From positions 8,680,001 to 8,744,000 of the forward strand of contig OZ316897.1 in the NCBI GenBank assembly GCA_973895155.1: a DNA stretch of 64,000 nucleotides, written 5' to 3'. Position numbers and translations under genes: made by a program. The notes under the pieces are model-generated. The model made no database searches, was not told where the DNA came from, and saw only the letters and a list, made by a program, of their open reading frames with translations. This document shows positions 24,400-37,326 of this stretch, one piece after another (position 1 is the stretch's first letter; each line of letters starts with the position of its first letter). Source of the stretch: Marsupella aquatica. Taxonomy: Eukaryota; Marchantiophyta.

Positions 24400-25208
24400 G
24401 AATCGACTCATAGGAGTAGAACATGTGTCTGAAATGGTCAAATGGGGTCCGACCAAGACTATGTGAAAAGTTTTGGCCCCACCAAGAATCGAAGATTTGC
24501 TTGGGATCTCACTAATGGAAACTTCTCAGTTTAGTCGTTGGAAAGTAATTTCAAGCATTCTACTTTTATTAAGGATTCCCTTGGCGTGATCCTAGCTTTG
24601 TGCTCTGTTGCACGTAGGTTTTTTGTTGAGTGGGTGTTAAGTGGGGAGGCAAAGGAAGGGAACCTAAGACAACCAGTCACACAATTGGTCAGAAGACTTG
24701 GGAGGGGAAACCCATTCATTTTTATTACAGCAACAAAGCCAAACCAGGGCAACAAACAGGAGAACCAGCCGATAACGCAAGAGAAAGCCCAACAGGGCGA
24801 CCTAAAATCAGAATGAATCAGCCAACCAGGAATTGCATGGTTTCAGTCTGGCTGGAATTACAGAAGTACTACTGAAAGAATTACAATGTGATGATTTTTA
24901 AAACAGACCTACTCCAAAGAAACAGTGAAATCGTTGGCCTTACTTCCAAGGCAAGTTTGTTTTCGAGGAGAGGAAGGCTCAATATTCCACTCGTATTGTT
25001 GTTGAGGTACGAGAAATACACATATTTTGGAACCTAAGAATACAGATGTGACTGCAGGATAATTTGTGAAAGCGAAGGACGATGGAAAACGATGTTGGTA
25101 AACAAAGTACCACTAATTTGTTCTCATGCATTCATACCTTCACATGGTATACTGGCTCTCAGATGGTGAACTTGCGAAATGATATGTACAATGGACCTCC
25201 CCTTGCGA

Positions 25209-27499
25209 TCAACCTAGTAAAGTCACTATTGCCGGATCGCCCTTCTCCAGATCGTCTGGCATCTTCAAGGCGGGAATTCTCTCCTCCAGTGATTGCTCTG
25301 CATAAGTTACCCAAAGGAAGGAAGTAAATAAAATCTCTGTCTCCTCATACAGTTCTAAGTATGCTTATTATGTATGACCAGAAAGGCAGAAGGTCAAATA
25401 TTTTCTGGTTTCCTTTCTCTTGGAGTTGAAAACAAATTACCAAAGATGATGGAGAGAAAGCATTTAAGGGCAATGTTAACACCTGAAAAACGATTTCCGA
25501 GCACTGGCAGCTGAGTTTGTAGACTAGACGCCTTTTCCTGGGAATTGCTAGCCTTCAGAATTGAATCTTTCAGCAGATAGGCCGATCTCATAGCCTCTGG
25601 TACACCAACACAGATTTTACACATTATTCAGTTGCAGCCCATTTGCAGAATAGATTGTGACAGAACCTAATCGCAATTGGAAACACACACTCCCTCCATT
25701 CAACGCTATTATGGCCGTATAATATCTAGTGGAAAAAGAAAAAATGATCAGGAAAATTGCATGTTGGGCAGGGTTTCAGAAAACTGGCGCTCGAGAACGT
25801 CGCCAGTAGGATATCGAGAAGCAGATCCTTGCCCCATACAAAGAAATCAGCTTCTCAGAGCCCCAGATTTACTCAACAAATGACAAGAGGCACCGAGTGA
25901 CAGAAATTGTGAAATACCTTCAAGCACATCAGGATCAAAACTTTCCTCCAAGGACATGGCGTCACTGAGAACCTCTCTCCGTAATGCCAATTGCTTTTCG
26001 AGCGAAGTGAGTACCCCACGCATTTTTGCACCTTCCTTGTGTGCCTGGCACAATTCGTTTGAAGAAATTTAAGGACATCGGCAACGAGAAGTGTTGACCA
26101 AGTACGACATACAAACGTTCAAAGTCCTTTGAAAAACCCAACAGATTCAAGACAAGGGGTTCTTACAGCGACCAGTTGACTTCGAAGTAATCTCAGTTCA
26201 GTGTCCAATATTTCGAGGTGGCCGTCCTCCACACCAGATGCTTTGCTGCAGCTTTTGCTCCCAGTTCTCTATTCAGGAAAGACCAATAAACTGTCAAAAT
26301 ACAATGTGGCATTGACTGCACCAGTAGTTTTCATTTTCCCGCACCAATTTAAGTCCATCAACGCTGACGAGTGACACAGTAAGTCAATGACAGATACTGT
26401 ACATGAAACGCACCGTACCTTTTCAGAACTGCTGGCAATCAAGGGCTTGGGTGGATAGTTGTTGAAGTAGCGATCACGGCATCTCGACTCCCACCGATGT
26501 AGATTTTCGTCAATGTTGTCCTGAGCTTTACTGTAGATGCTATCCACGCCCTGTACTTGCATGAAGGCAATCATGAATCAGAGCAGAATCAAAGAATCGG
26601 CGGGCAAGAAACAGCAAGCACCACGCTTTAGAGAAAGACAATGAAGAAGACAAGTATGACCAAATCACAACGAAAATTTCTGCAAGATTTAAACAAGCTT
26701 GAGAGCTATTCCAACACTGATCGGTTAGTAGGCTTCCTTAGCCTTGAGGTTTCCGATACGTACTTGCTTCAGAAAGTGCCGTTCTTCGTCACTCTTGAGA
26801 TCAAGTTCTTGCGCTACATACCTGAATAGAATCAATTGCGACAATATGAAAATCTCGAACCTAGACCAGTAAACAATCCGCTGCCCAGAAAATTGAAGCA
26901 ATGGGTGGATGAATGGTCAACTACTCGCAAAGGCTGCTGCTATGAGAAGTGTTGCCACGAAGGACCTATTCCTACGCTCATTCATTGAAAGCTTCCGAAC
27001 GAGAAAATTGGAGAGGCATTGACCCAATCGTCATACTTACTCTTCCATGCTGTTGAGCCCTCCAAGGGTCAAATCATTAACCTGCATCCATGCAGGCAGG
27101 CAGACATGAATGGAAGGATAAAACGAAAGATGTCATAAGGCTCTCCATCCGAAAGCACAACCCCAGGCAAGGACATGACTGGATTCTCGATCAAATCAGC
27201 TTATCGCACATGCGGAGTACATGTCCATTCATCCTCTCGTGACTAGGTTTTTCTACTTTGCTTACAAGAGCTGCAGTTGAAGACTTTCGACGATGACTGA
27301 GTACGAGAGAGAGGGATTATAAACGAACCGCATCGACAACAGTTCCGATGAAAGCCTCGACGTCAAGACAATCGCCGGCGATGGAATTATCATTGGAGTG
27401 CCGACGCTCTTGCTGCTGCTGATCGGAGAAGCTGCTGCTGACCGCAGGAGGATCAGTCGATCGATCCTTTGCCTCCCTCCTCGGAAATTCTCCATCCAT
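25209..27499 (-). CDS. MIS12: Kinetochore protein MIS12 homologue
   Basis: MIS12 is part of the MIS12/NSL complex that links centromeric chromatin to the outer kinetochore. Exons: 27499-27329, 27081-27041, 26821-26764, 26550-26419, 26268-26167, 26044-25918, 25596-25483, 25297-25209. All junction phases agree and give 277 residues (Arabidopsis MIS12 about 240). The first 45 residues are a polar, Gln/Ser-rich extension. The N-terminal helical region contains LDVEAFIGTVVDAVNDL, matching the plant pattern LNPQ.FINE..N.V.D. The conserved R.WES element follows at about residue 117. LEILDTELRLLRSQL (about 152-166) begins the heptad-rich coiled coil that continues to about 240. The donor of exon 1 (G|GTTCGT) is weak and the C-terminus is poorly conserved. 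The start lies about 260 bp from a large satellite array. Confidence 0.85.
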
Positions 27500-27759
27500 T
27501 GTTTTCTGGCTGCTCAGTCTGTCAAATTCTTCACATTTACTCCCTGATCAAGTAGTCAAATCTTCGCCACATTTCCTCCCTGATCAAGCACTCAAATCTT
27601 CGCCATTTTCTCACTGATCAAGGACTCAAATCTTCGCATTCCATTCGAGCATTCGTTCATTTTCTCTCTCTCTTTCTCTCTCTTTTGCTCTATTTCTCTT
27701 TTGTGCATCGACAAAAACTTTCATTCAAATCTGAATCTTCTCCGTTCCCGCGCCAAGTT

Positions 27760-29190
27760 GCATAAGTGCACACTATGTATAAGTGCACAATTTTACTTTC
27801 GATAAGTGCATGAGTATCGTCGTAGTTCCTACAATTCATGAGCGACCCGTGCATAAGTGCAAGCTACACTTTGGATAAGTGCATGAATACCGTGTATTCC
27901 CTACAATTAGTTCACAAGCCATGCCACTGTGCATAAGTGCAATGTAGACAAGTGCGAACTATACTTTGGATAAGTGCATGACTGTAGTGTAGTCCCCTAC
28001 AATTCATGAGCTATGTCACTGTGCTTAAATGCAATCTAGACAAGTGCAAAGTATATTTTGGATAAGTGCATGAATGTTGTGTAGTACAATTCACAAGCAA
28101 CATCCTACAATTCATGAGTGAAGCTACTGTGCATAAGTGCAAACTATACTGTGGATAACACAATTGTGTTGTCCCTACAATTCACGAGTGATGTTACTGT
28201 GCATGAGTGCAATACAGATAAGTGCAAAGTGAAATTTAGGTAAGTGCATGGGCTATTGTGCAGTCCCTACAATTCATGAGCGATGCCACCATGCATAAGT
28301 GCAATGTAGACAAGTGCAAACTATACTTTGGATAAGTGCATGACTGTTGTGTAGTTCCCTACAACTCATGAGCAATACCACTGTGCATGAGTGCAATGTA
28401 GATAAGTCCAAATGATACTTTGGATAAGTGCATGACCATTGTGTACTCCCCTACAATTCACAAGCAATGTCACTGTGCATAAGTGCAAACTGGACTTTGG
28501 ATGAGAGCACAATTGTACCTTGGATAAGTGCATGATTATCATGTAGTCCCTACAATTCACAAGCGACACCATCATGCATAAGTGCAATGTAGACAAGTGC
28601 AGACTATATTTAAGGTAAGTGACTATTGTGGCAAACTGTGCTTTGGATAAGTGCAAATTGTACTTTGGATAAGTGCATGACTATCGTGTAGTCCCCTACA
28701 ATTCATGAGGGATGTTACTGTGCATAAGTGCAATATAGACAAGTGTAAACTATATTTTGGATAAGTGCATGACTGTTGTGTAGTTCCCTACAATTCATGA
28801 GCGATGCCCCTGTGCATAAGTGCAATGTAGATAAGTGCAAATGATACTTTGGATAAGTGCATGACTACTGTGTAGTCCCCTACAATTCACAAGTCACTGT
28901 GCATAAATGCAAACTGGACTTTGGATGAGTGCACAACCGGTGCACAATTGTACTTTGGATAAGTGCATGACAATCATGTAGTCCCTACAATTCACAAGCG
29001 ACACCACTGTGCATAAGTGCAATGTAGACAAGTGCAAACTATATTTTGGATAAGTGCATGACTATTGTGCAAACTGTGCTTTGGATAAGTACATGACTAT
29101 TGTGTAGTCCCTACAACTGACAAGTGATGTCACTGGCATAAGTGCAATAAACATGAATGCAAAATGTACTTTGGATAAGCATGAGACTAT
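27760..29190. repeat. Satellite array, ~90-bp unit, about 15 copies
   Basis: The unit carries TGCATAAGTGCAATGTAGAC, CTTTGGATAAGTGCATGACT and GTAGTCCCTACAATTCATGA and measures about 92 bp in the clearest copies. Units vary by substitutions and by loss or gain of the sub-blocks. The heptamer AAGTGCA occurs two or three times per unit, so the array probably grew from a shorter motif. It lies 5' of MIS12 and runs up to a second array and a Helitron-like end. Long frames inside it are repeat artefacts. Confidence 0.95.
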
Positions 29191-29340
29191 CATGGAGTTC
29201 CCTTTCCTTGAAATCTATTTTCTCCAAAGTGATGTGTTGTCATATCTAGCTTCAAAATCTCACGCATATCTAGGGACCTCTGACATGTGATGAAATAGCT
29301 GACATAGATGAGAATAGAGGTCCATAACTAGACTACATTT

Positions 29341-29577
29341 TTTTTCTCAACCACATCTTGGTCAACACCACATCTTTTTCCTTAACAACCTCTTGGCCAA
29401 CACAGCAGATTTTTTCTCAACGATTTCTTGGCTGACAGGATATCTTTTTTTTCAATGACTTCTTGACCGACACCATATCTTTTTTCTCAACGACTTCTTG
29501 ACCTACACGACATCTTTTTCTCAACCACATCTTGGCCGACATGACTTCCTTTGTGCAACGCACGGGTATTGAGCTAG
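29341..29577 (+). mobile_element. 35-bp minisatellite plus Helitron-like 3' terminus
   Basis: Six degenerate copies of a 35-36-bp unit (TTTTTCTCAACNACTTCTTG followed by RCCGACAC..CAT) run from 29341 to about 29545. Directly after them GTGCAACGCAC (29553-29563) forms a 4-bp stem, followed ten bases later by CTAG|T at 29574-29577. A stem-loop about 10-12 bases before CTRR with insertion before T is the Helitron 3' signature. No Rep/helicase gene is present, so this would be a non-autonomous copy. The 5' end was not found. Confidence 0.6.
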
Positions 29578-30039
29578 TAATCTATAACATTGTGTCCCGA
29601 AATGCTTGAAAAAGTTTCCAGGCCGGGCTCAGCAACAGCTTGTTCTCACATTCCGGACACACGGTTACACCTTACTAATAAACCCTCCCAGACCTGGGTT
29701 ATCCTATAATTCGAGTACACTTTACACGAGGTCCAATTTCAAATCGTCAATCTGTATGCCTTTAATTCAAATTGTGTACACTGTGAATCCACTGGAATAG
29801 CTATCGAGTGGATAAAAGGCTGTGACCTGCGTGGAGGAGTGGACTAGAATCAGGTGCAGTATTGCATCGGAAATGCTGTGAAAGAATGATTCAAACCCAC
29901 AAGACATAAACCTTGGAATTGGGAATGGCAGAACCGAAGTGCTATCTAGCTCTGTACTGCATCTGCCTTCCTTGCCCCAGAGTTTCACTCGCTGTTGTGC
30001 CACAGAAAGTTCCGTAGAAAGGACTTGTGGGAGAAATGA

Positions 30040-33000
30040 ATGATGGTATTGCTGAAAACACTCGACCTGCCTGCTTTGACACCTCAGATCCTGCTGTTCT
30101 TTGCTGAGCACCACGTTGTCACAGGTTAGTTTGGTTCATGTGATGTTCACGCTGAGAGATAGAGCTATGTCGAGAACGTCTCCGAAAATGCATGCACTCT
30201 ATCGTTTGTCAGTGTGATTTCTCCTGGTACAAAGAGTGTCATAATTGCAATGGTGGTTTTGTATGACCACATTCTAGAGATGTATGGAATTCTATAGAAG
30301 CATGAGGTTAAGAGGGCACCGCTAGATTAGTCTCATGTGAAGTGTATTGTATCTTCACACGCCAGTTGCTCTGAGTTCAGGCTAATTAGGTATTTCATAT
30401 CTTTTCCTTCGGAAGTATGTACAATCGCTAAGTCTAATCCTAAATCCTAAACCCTGAAGAAGAATTTCCCAAGCGAAGAGCATGTTGCGAAGCGGTTGCT
30501 ATTGATGTACAACTCCCTCTTCGCGTTTGTATTTTGTTTGCAGTTGAGGATTTTGTCTGTCAGCATTTGCCGAGCCTTACCGTCGAAGCAGAGAGAAGTT
30601 TGGTGGCCGAGGCCTTCAATGAGGTTGCTTAGCATAATATCAATGCTCTTCGAAATCCACAACACCATTTCGAAGATGTCTGCCATGAGATGTCCATCTG
30701 TTCAGTTTGCTTCAGGATTTCGACTGTTAGGTGACTGAAATGCAGCTCAAAATTTTGACTCGTGTATTACCCTACCCGTTTCAAAGCGTGGCCATATTCT
30801 GGGAGCAGTTTCTAATTTCTGCCACCGATAACGTTTTCATGCAGGCCGTTAAGGATGTGCTAGCTTACCTGGATACGTTTCAAGAAGAGTGGACGTCGGG
30901 GTCTGAGCTTGTCGAGGCCTGTGGACAGTTCCTTCCTATCAGCTGCGCAAGGTAGTGCTTTGGTGCTGATTGATGACTACCATTCCAATTTTGTCATTTC
31001 AATCTGTTCTGTTCCACAGCAGATTCGAGCGTCGGGTGTATTCATGTGGTGCATATTGGTTCTGGGGATTGGAATGGGGAGAGTTGTTTTCTAGAAGGTC
31101 ATTTGAGGTCTATGTTCCTCTTTATGTCCTGCATTGTTCCTTTTATTATTCCTATAAATTACTCTGTAAATAGTGAACAATTAAATGCTCATGTTGCGTC
31201 GTTCAGAAAGTTGACTGTGCTGCATCCGATGCTCCATGTTATTTCCTTTGGAGCGGTTTAAGTGCAATCTGGTATTAGCACTGAAGTCAATGATATATAC
31301 CACATGCAACTTTTGTTCTACAATTGACCTTGTTCCGAAATACATTTACACGTTAGTATGATTGTGCAGTGTCGATTCGCTGCTGAATGGAGGCTTGCAA
31401 GAAGGTACTATAACAGAGCTTGTGGGAGCGTCCTCGACCGGGAAAAGTCAAGTGAGTATCTGTGCTCATTCTCTGTCTCAAATGTATGTCTGACTAAACG
31501 TACAAGAAACCATCTGTACGACTAAGCAGTCAGGCAATGCCTTAGTTCTTATATATACACCATTTGAAATGTTAGGAAAGTGTACTCCTCTTCTTTGGCA
31601 GCTTCGTTCTAGCGTCTTACTCTCTTCGTTTCGCTCTCATGTGCGTTCCAACGATTTCAGTTTTACGATTTCAGTTCCATCCTTGCTCAACCCTAATTCA
31701 TTAATGATCTATCCTCCATCTGGTGTAGATGTGCATGCAAGCCGCCGCAAGTGTTGCATATTGGCTGCATTCGACTGTAATTTACGTTGACACGTGCCGC
31801 ACATTTTCTGGAAAGCGTGTTGCCGAGATTCTAGAAAGCTTTTTGGATGGCCATCAAACGGAGACGAAGGTTGGTACAATAACTCGACTGACGCTGGCTT
31901 TAAAGATGAGATGTGTAGGATGCTCATGCTGCTGTAGTGGAAGAGATGCAGAAGTGTAAGTGCAACGCTAATCTCGTGCCAACAATTAGACACGATGAAA
32001 ATTCAGTTGAGTTTCGTCACGAACTTACTTGGACACTAGGTGTGTACAAATTGGCTAGACTATGTAGCGGACATGCAGCCCCCGTTTTGTCGAAACTTTA
32101 ACCATACTAGAAGAAGAATTTGTATTTTTACATCATGTTTTCTTTCTGGGTATAATGCAGGACCACGAGGATTCTGTTGGTCTTGTAATGAAATGCATAC
32201 AGAGAATAGGAATATTTGATGTCTTCTCGATGCTGTCATTCCTTCGTAGCCTTCATGGATCTCTGCAGTCGAAACACGAGGTAAGTTTTTGTCATTTAGC
32301 TCTGAATTTCTTTTGCCATTTATATTTGTTTTGATGCAGTTCAGAGCAAGTGTTTTTTTATTTACTTGGTTTTGGGTTTCAGATCGGAGGTGACTTTTCG
32401 CACTTACGACTCCTGATAATTGACTCTGCATCATCTGTTGTCAGTCCTGTACTTGGAGCTGCTAATGCAAGAGGTATGACTCGTCCATACTTCCGGCCTT
32501 CCTTCCCGAATCTGCTTTTTCTAGGACCTGCTAATCGTAGCCACATACCATCGTTGCTCAAGTGGATCAATTAATTCTCTATTCACTTATCGATGTCAGA
32601 ACTCTGCATTTCTGAAATACTCGATGATAGTTTCATGAGACCGACCTCATCATTTTGTGTTACTTGTAGATTTTGCTAGTCATCCTACATTGCTTCTAGT
32701 AGTTTTGAGGAATGAGTCGGTTTTGGCGTCCAGCCTCTCATGGCAGAACCCTTATGTGGATTTTTGATCTTCCGTCCCTTTGCTCCATTTGAGCACTTCA
32801 GTTTCTGTGAGAGAAGGTTTTTTATTTTCCTCAAGGTGTAGGAATACACAGGTACATTCTCTTCAGACCCACTTGTACGAAGTGGGACGCAAACCCTGTG
32901 GGGCATTAAATTCTGTAGTACACAGTGGGATCTGCACCCCTGATCTGTTGGTTGCCAGTTAAGGATCGTATCTGCCAATTTAGTGGGTCATTATAGCAGA

Positions 33001-33809
33001 GAGTAGTTGTACTGGGTATCTTACTGATGGAAATTGTTGTACAGGTCATTCTTTGATGATCAGTCTGGGCCGATGCCTCAATAAGTTGGCAATAAACAAT
33101 AGAATTGCAGTCTTGGTACGCACACTGCATTTTGCTAATGCTTCAGATGTCTGTGATACTTAGGTTTCTGCTGTTGCTGGATGATGTTTAGTGCAGATGA
33201 GATATGTGGCACGCTTGCAAAACATTGTCGACCAGGGCTTACCGCACTGGACATTTCATGGCGCCCTATTCTCACGATATTCATAGGGATTTTTCTCTGT
33301 GGAAACAATGGTTCCTTTCAATCTACAGATCACAAACCATACAGTCATTGGGGATGAAGGCCAGATAAAGGCAGCATTGGGTGAAAGCTGGATGTCAGTA
33401 CCTCATGTCCGACTTTGGCTCGCTCGTGACTCAAACAGTGACGTTTGTGAAGCCTCACTTTCCAAGCATACATCTCTGGTACTATTACTGTGAGTGGCGG
33501 TCATTGTGTGTTTTATGTCATGTTATGCACATAAACGACGATTATGAATTGGCAAAGTACAAATGTGTGGTTCTGGAGAAATGTCCTGAATATCCCATTG
33601 GTAGATGTGAGATCTTGTTCATATATTGACGTGACCTCAAGAAGTCCTTGGTTTGATGTGGCATATGGCAACTGTTTCTTTCAGTCTGACTGTATTTGGG
33701 TGCTATGTTGCAGGCATGCGACAAACAGGCAGCTTTCTATATAGATACAAGTGGTCTCCAATCTATTGATAACTTTGGGAATTCCACATCTTCTTCTCCT
33801 AGCCATTAG
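30040..33809 (+). CDS. RAD51D: DNA repair protein RAD51 homologue D
   Basis: RAD51 paralogue of the BCDX2 complex, acting in homologous recombination in the nucleus. Exons: 30040-30124, 30544-30623, 30845-30951, 31370-31451, 31729-31869, 32161-32280, 32383-32473, 33045-33115, 33329-33478, 33714-33809 (TAG). All phases agree and give 340 residues (Arabidopsis 322). The N-terminal domain includes VVTVEDFV. GLQEGTITELVGASSTGKSQ holds Walker A (GASSTGKS, about 110-117), split from MCMQAAASVAYWL by an intron as in other plants. Walker B is LRLLIIDS (about 213-220). ITNHTVIGDEGQIKAALGES.W and VPHVRLWLARD complete the RecA core. An in-frame stop immediately precedes the ATG pair at 30040. It is divergent from MIS12 and convergent with PYRD, whose stop codon lies about 200 bp away. 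Confidence 0.92.
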
Positions 33810-34011
33810 GGAAAACACATTCCCAAACACATTAAGTGTACAAAACGTCTCTTCAATATAATCCCCCAAATTTGAAGAGGGGAGAAATTGGTGATATAGG
33901 ACGATATCACCATATCACCATACAAAAGTGGTTTGCATTTCAAGGCATCTGTTAGGTTGAGCTTTAAACATCCTCGAACAGTGATGCACCAGCCTTGATT
34001 GCTTGCATATC

Positions 34012-36492
34012 TCATACGGGATAGCTCTTTGGAAAGTAGCCCTCAATAGTGACATTTCCTCCCTCCATCCTCGTTGACACCCTCTCCAATCGTAATAGTT
34101 CACCCTCGATAGAGAATCCAAGAACACCTCGTTTGGAACCTGCAATGACTGGCTGAATAACTACAACAAGTTTCTGAGCGGCTTGCTCGATAATAGCCCG
34201 CTGACCCAAGTAGTTTTCTAATCCAGAAGACTCCGGACCTCTAGAGTCCAGCAGTACAGAGTTGAAACCCCGCTGATATAGCAAATCTAGAACATAATCT
34301 AGAGTTACCTCATTTACTACTACTACTTCTACGCCCTTTGATCTCAGGGTGCTTTCATGTGATAGTCCGTTGTGCCTTCTGCTGATTTCCACGTCTTCCA
34401 GGAGAGCACTTCCATCGGTGAGGACCAGTGTAGGTGCAAGAGTTGTATCAAATACTTGAGACTCCAGAGGCAGATCCAATGACTTTGCGAGAACTACACG
34501 CAGAGGTTGCTTGGCACCAGGTTCAGACGAGAGTAGATTCGGATCATCGTAAACAAAAGCATCTGTTATGACAACAGCATCATGCTCTTGAAGCAGAAGG
34601 CTGAAGTGACTTCCCGCGTCTGTGCTATCTTCACAACTTCCCAGCAAAGCCCCATCGAGTGACATCATGTACCTGTGACGGGTATCAGCAATCATATTTA
34701 GAAAAGTCCTTTGAAGCGCTGGAAACCTTATGAACAAGTCACTCATTTCTTTCCTTAGTAATTCAGCCCAACAATAATGCTTTCATACAATTGACTTTCC
34801 TCTCTTCGAAAGTAAGGAGGATCCTGGACCATTTTAATCGGCAGACGGAAGCGACATATTTGCCTGTCTGAAATAGGCTGAGCAAACAAGATCATGCAAT
34901 ACGAGTCAAAGAGATAAAAACAGATCAGTTAAGTTGCTATTATACCTTCTTGATTATCCTTGTGTACAGGTTAATTTGAAACAAAAATTTGACGCAGAAT
35001 TCAGTAGATGTACAGATATAAAGTCGGTATCCAGTTCTCTCTGTTGTACCATCCTCTGTGTGAACTAGGACCCAAAACTCGAGTATCGCGTAAATCAGTA
35101 GAAGAGGGGAGAAAAGGAGAACCTGAGAGTCACGAAGGGCTTCTTTGCTGTTATCCGATGAAAGAAAGTTTCAGCAGTAGCTTGGCAGAGGGCCTCCTCA
35201 ACGCCCACCACAACCTCGATTCCTGCCTTCAACAAGGTCTGCACACCTTTCCCTCCAACAAGTGGATTGGGATCCACTGTCCCGACGACCACTCGCTTCA
35301 CTTTAGCTCGGACTAATGCCTGACTACACGGGGGGGTGCGTCCTGTGTGGTTGCATGGCTCCAGACTTACATACGCCGTTCCTCCTTTGGCTTTCTCCCC
35401 CGCCTCTCTCAAGGCAAATACCTGACCAGACCGGCAGAGAAGACCAATAAACCACAAGAGTGGGAGACAGTTTACAGATCTGAAGTAGAGCCTCTCTGAG
35501 TCAACGATATGGTACATCTTTCGACAGCTTCTCATAACTGTTGCAGATTTCCTTGTGAGGAATGAGCCAGCGTTTCAGTAGAGCAATCAAGAGAAAAAAA
35601 CGTCAAAATCAGAATTCTCTGTTTCGGTGTTTTAGCTGCTATTGAACTTCTCTGCTACTTGATGCACTCATTGCTCAACTTCGCTTTGGCAGACCGGCAA
35701 GTTTGTGCTATCTATCCTTTGCCCGTGGGATTTCCAAAATTCAATTCAGTTTAATTTAATTCAGTTTATGTCATTTCAATTCGATTCAGTTCAGCCAAGA
35801 AATTCATCGTCGCAGAAAAACACGCACATTGCACTGAGTTTCTAATAGGAGTGGTACTCCAGTCGATGTTATCCACTGGTTTTCCTTCTTGTTTGTAATT
35901 CTCTTGCGAGTCTTTCTTCATAAACTGGAGAGGTCCAAGAGGGATAAGGTCCACAACGAACCTCTGCATGTGGCTCTCCAGCCTTTGGATGAAATCCTCG
36001 GCCGACGATCTCTCCATCCTTGACAATCACACATCCCACCATTGGATTCGGTGATGTATGCCCAATCGCCTTCCTGGCCAGCTGCACTGCCTTCCTCATG
36101 TACCCAGCGTCTGCTTCAGTGGCTCCTTTCGGCCGAGTACTACCAACCTCCACCTCGGTAGATTCTTTAGTTGCTGCCAAGCATCTCAACCGTGCATTGA
36201 GTGCAATTCTCTTGACACTAGAATGTGGACTCTCCTGCTCAAGAGAAACCCCTTTGCTCCAGTGAAGTCTCTTATGACAACCATCGGACAAGATCGGCCA
36301 GTCTGCTCTCCCAGAATGCGATCTGCCACCTGCCCCACGAGGAAGAGAATGCCCAGGTGGCAAACCTGTAGACTGAAAGGCGAGCTCACATGGCCTGCTT
36401 ATAATTCCTTGACCACCAACAGGGCCAGCTCCTGGAATGGAGGGAGCCCACAAAATGCAGGTGCAAAGGCACGAGGACCACAATCCAGCCAT
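34012..36492 (-). CDS. PYRD: PYRD, riboflavin biosynthesis pyrimidine deaminase, plastid
   Basis: Catalyses deamination of 2,5-diamino-6-ribosylamino-4-pyrimidinone 5'-phosphate, the second step of riboflavin synthesis, in the plastid. Exons 36492-35962, 35421-35123 and 34672-34012 join in phase to 496 residues. The first 90-110 residues are a transit-peptide-like extension. The deaminase domain starts at MRKAVQLARKAIGHTSPNPM and has the zinc/catalytic set HAE (175-177, ending exon 1) and PCNHTGRTPPC. The C-terminal RibD-type reductase domain is altered: K of the LKxxxSLDG element is Arg (LRYMMSLDG), and the W-I-T of the substrate site is absent, while DDPNLL persists. This is the known pattern of plant PYRD, which keeps deaminase but not reductase activity (PYRR supplies the latter). 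The ATG at 36492 is the first in frame. Confidence 0.92.
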
Positions 36493-37326
36493 TCTTGTCA
36501 AAGAGACAAGGTTCACGAATTGATTCAAAGCTCGAAATTACAAGGACTGAACCGCATCATACAGACAGGCTGCGGAGACAGCTGATATGGCGACAACCCA
36601 AATCGGCTCTCTCACTCTCTCCGTCTCTCTTTCCTAAAATTTCACATTCCTCAGCACTCTTCCGGGTCTGAAGATTGCATTCAGCCTGCACCTGGGAGAT
36701 AAAGAGGTCACCGAGTCAGCTGAACATGTTCACATTTATTTGGAAAGACACTTTTCCACACCACAAAAGCTGAGGGAAGCAAAGCGAAGGGACACTAATC
36801 AAGTAAGTTGATGCCCTCCTTCAGATCGTGGTAAGAGCATATAATGGGACCTCCAATCAATTCAGCAGACTGAAACTAAATTACCTGCTTCCGATGTCGA
36901 TTATTTTGGTCGATGTTCATTCACTTTCGTAGTCATCAGAGACCACACATTGCGAGAACTCAATTCAATGCCGCACAACACTGCCAAACGACAACTCCAC
37001 ATCAAATCTCGCAGAAACTTAGTGTGGGTCGTGCAGCATGAGGCGATCGTCTTGAAGGCAAGCTACTCCACATAAGCAACACGCAAAACAATTCCTGTCC
37101 TTCGCCATTTTTCCATCCACTCCCGGCCCGACTTGTCGGACAAATAGGGTGTCTGGAGTCCGACATCCTACAGATGTCGCCCCGGTCTATCCCGGCCCCT
37201 CCCGACCCCTCCCTGCCGCGACCCCACGTCGCCCTGACCCCTCGCAACCCCTCCCAACCCCTCCCAGCCAGACCCCGAACTAGGGGGGGTCAGCTCGCTA
37301 AATCGAGGGAGTCTGGGGGAGTCTAG
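36493..37326. other. PYRD 5' flank and GC-rich low-complexity stretch
   Basis: 36493-37000 is the PYRD leader and promoter region, with CT-rich tracts near 36600. From about 37120 to 37320 the plus strand is dominated by CCC(A/G/T) and CCCCTCCC tracts. They break off at the Copia insertion site. Partly similar sequence in inverse orientation (CCGACA, CCCGGCC, CTCCCGACCC elements) follows the insertion at 38108-38280, so the host DNA may itself be a repeat. Confidence 0.5.

Larger units (their letters stand above)
21471..25208. other. Gene-free interval upstream of the MIS12 3' end
   Basis: No gene was found. It holds a two-copy 66-bp repeat (22620-22757) and two small fold-back elements (23141-23196 and 24319-24399). 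The remaining short frames lack protein-like composition. Confidence 0.5.

Noticed and set aside
27760-29190. Regularly spaced direct repeats that resemble a CRISPR-like array
   Set aside because: Units are ~90 bp, diverged throughout, and have no unique spacers. The surroundings are eukaryotic genes with introns. This is satellite DNA.
36493-36528. PYRD start at the longer frame limit (36528)
   Set aside because: That frame begins with TTG. The first ATG is at 36492 and gives a plausible transit peptide.
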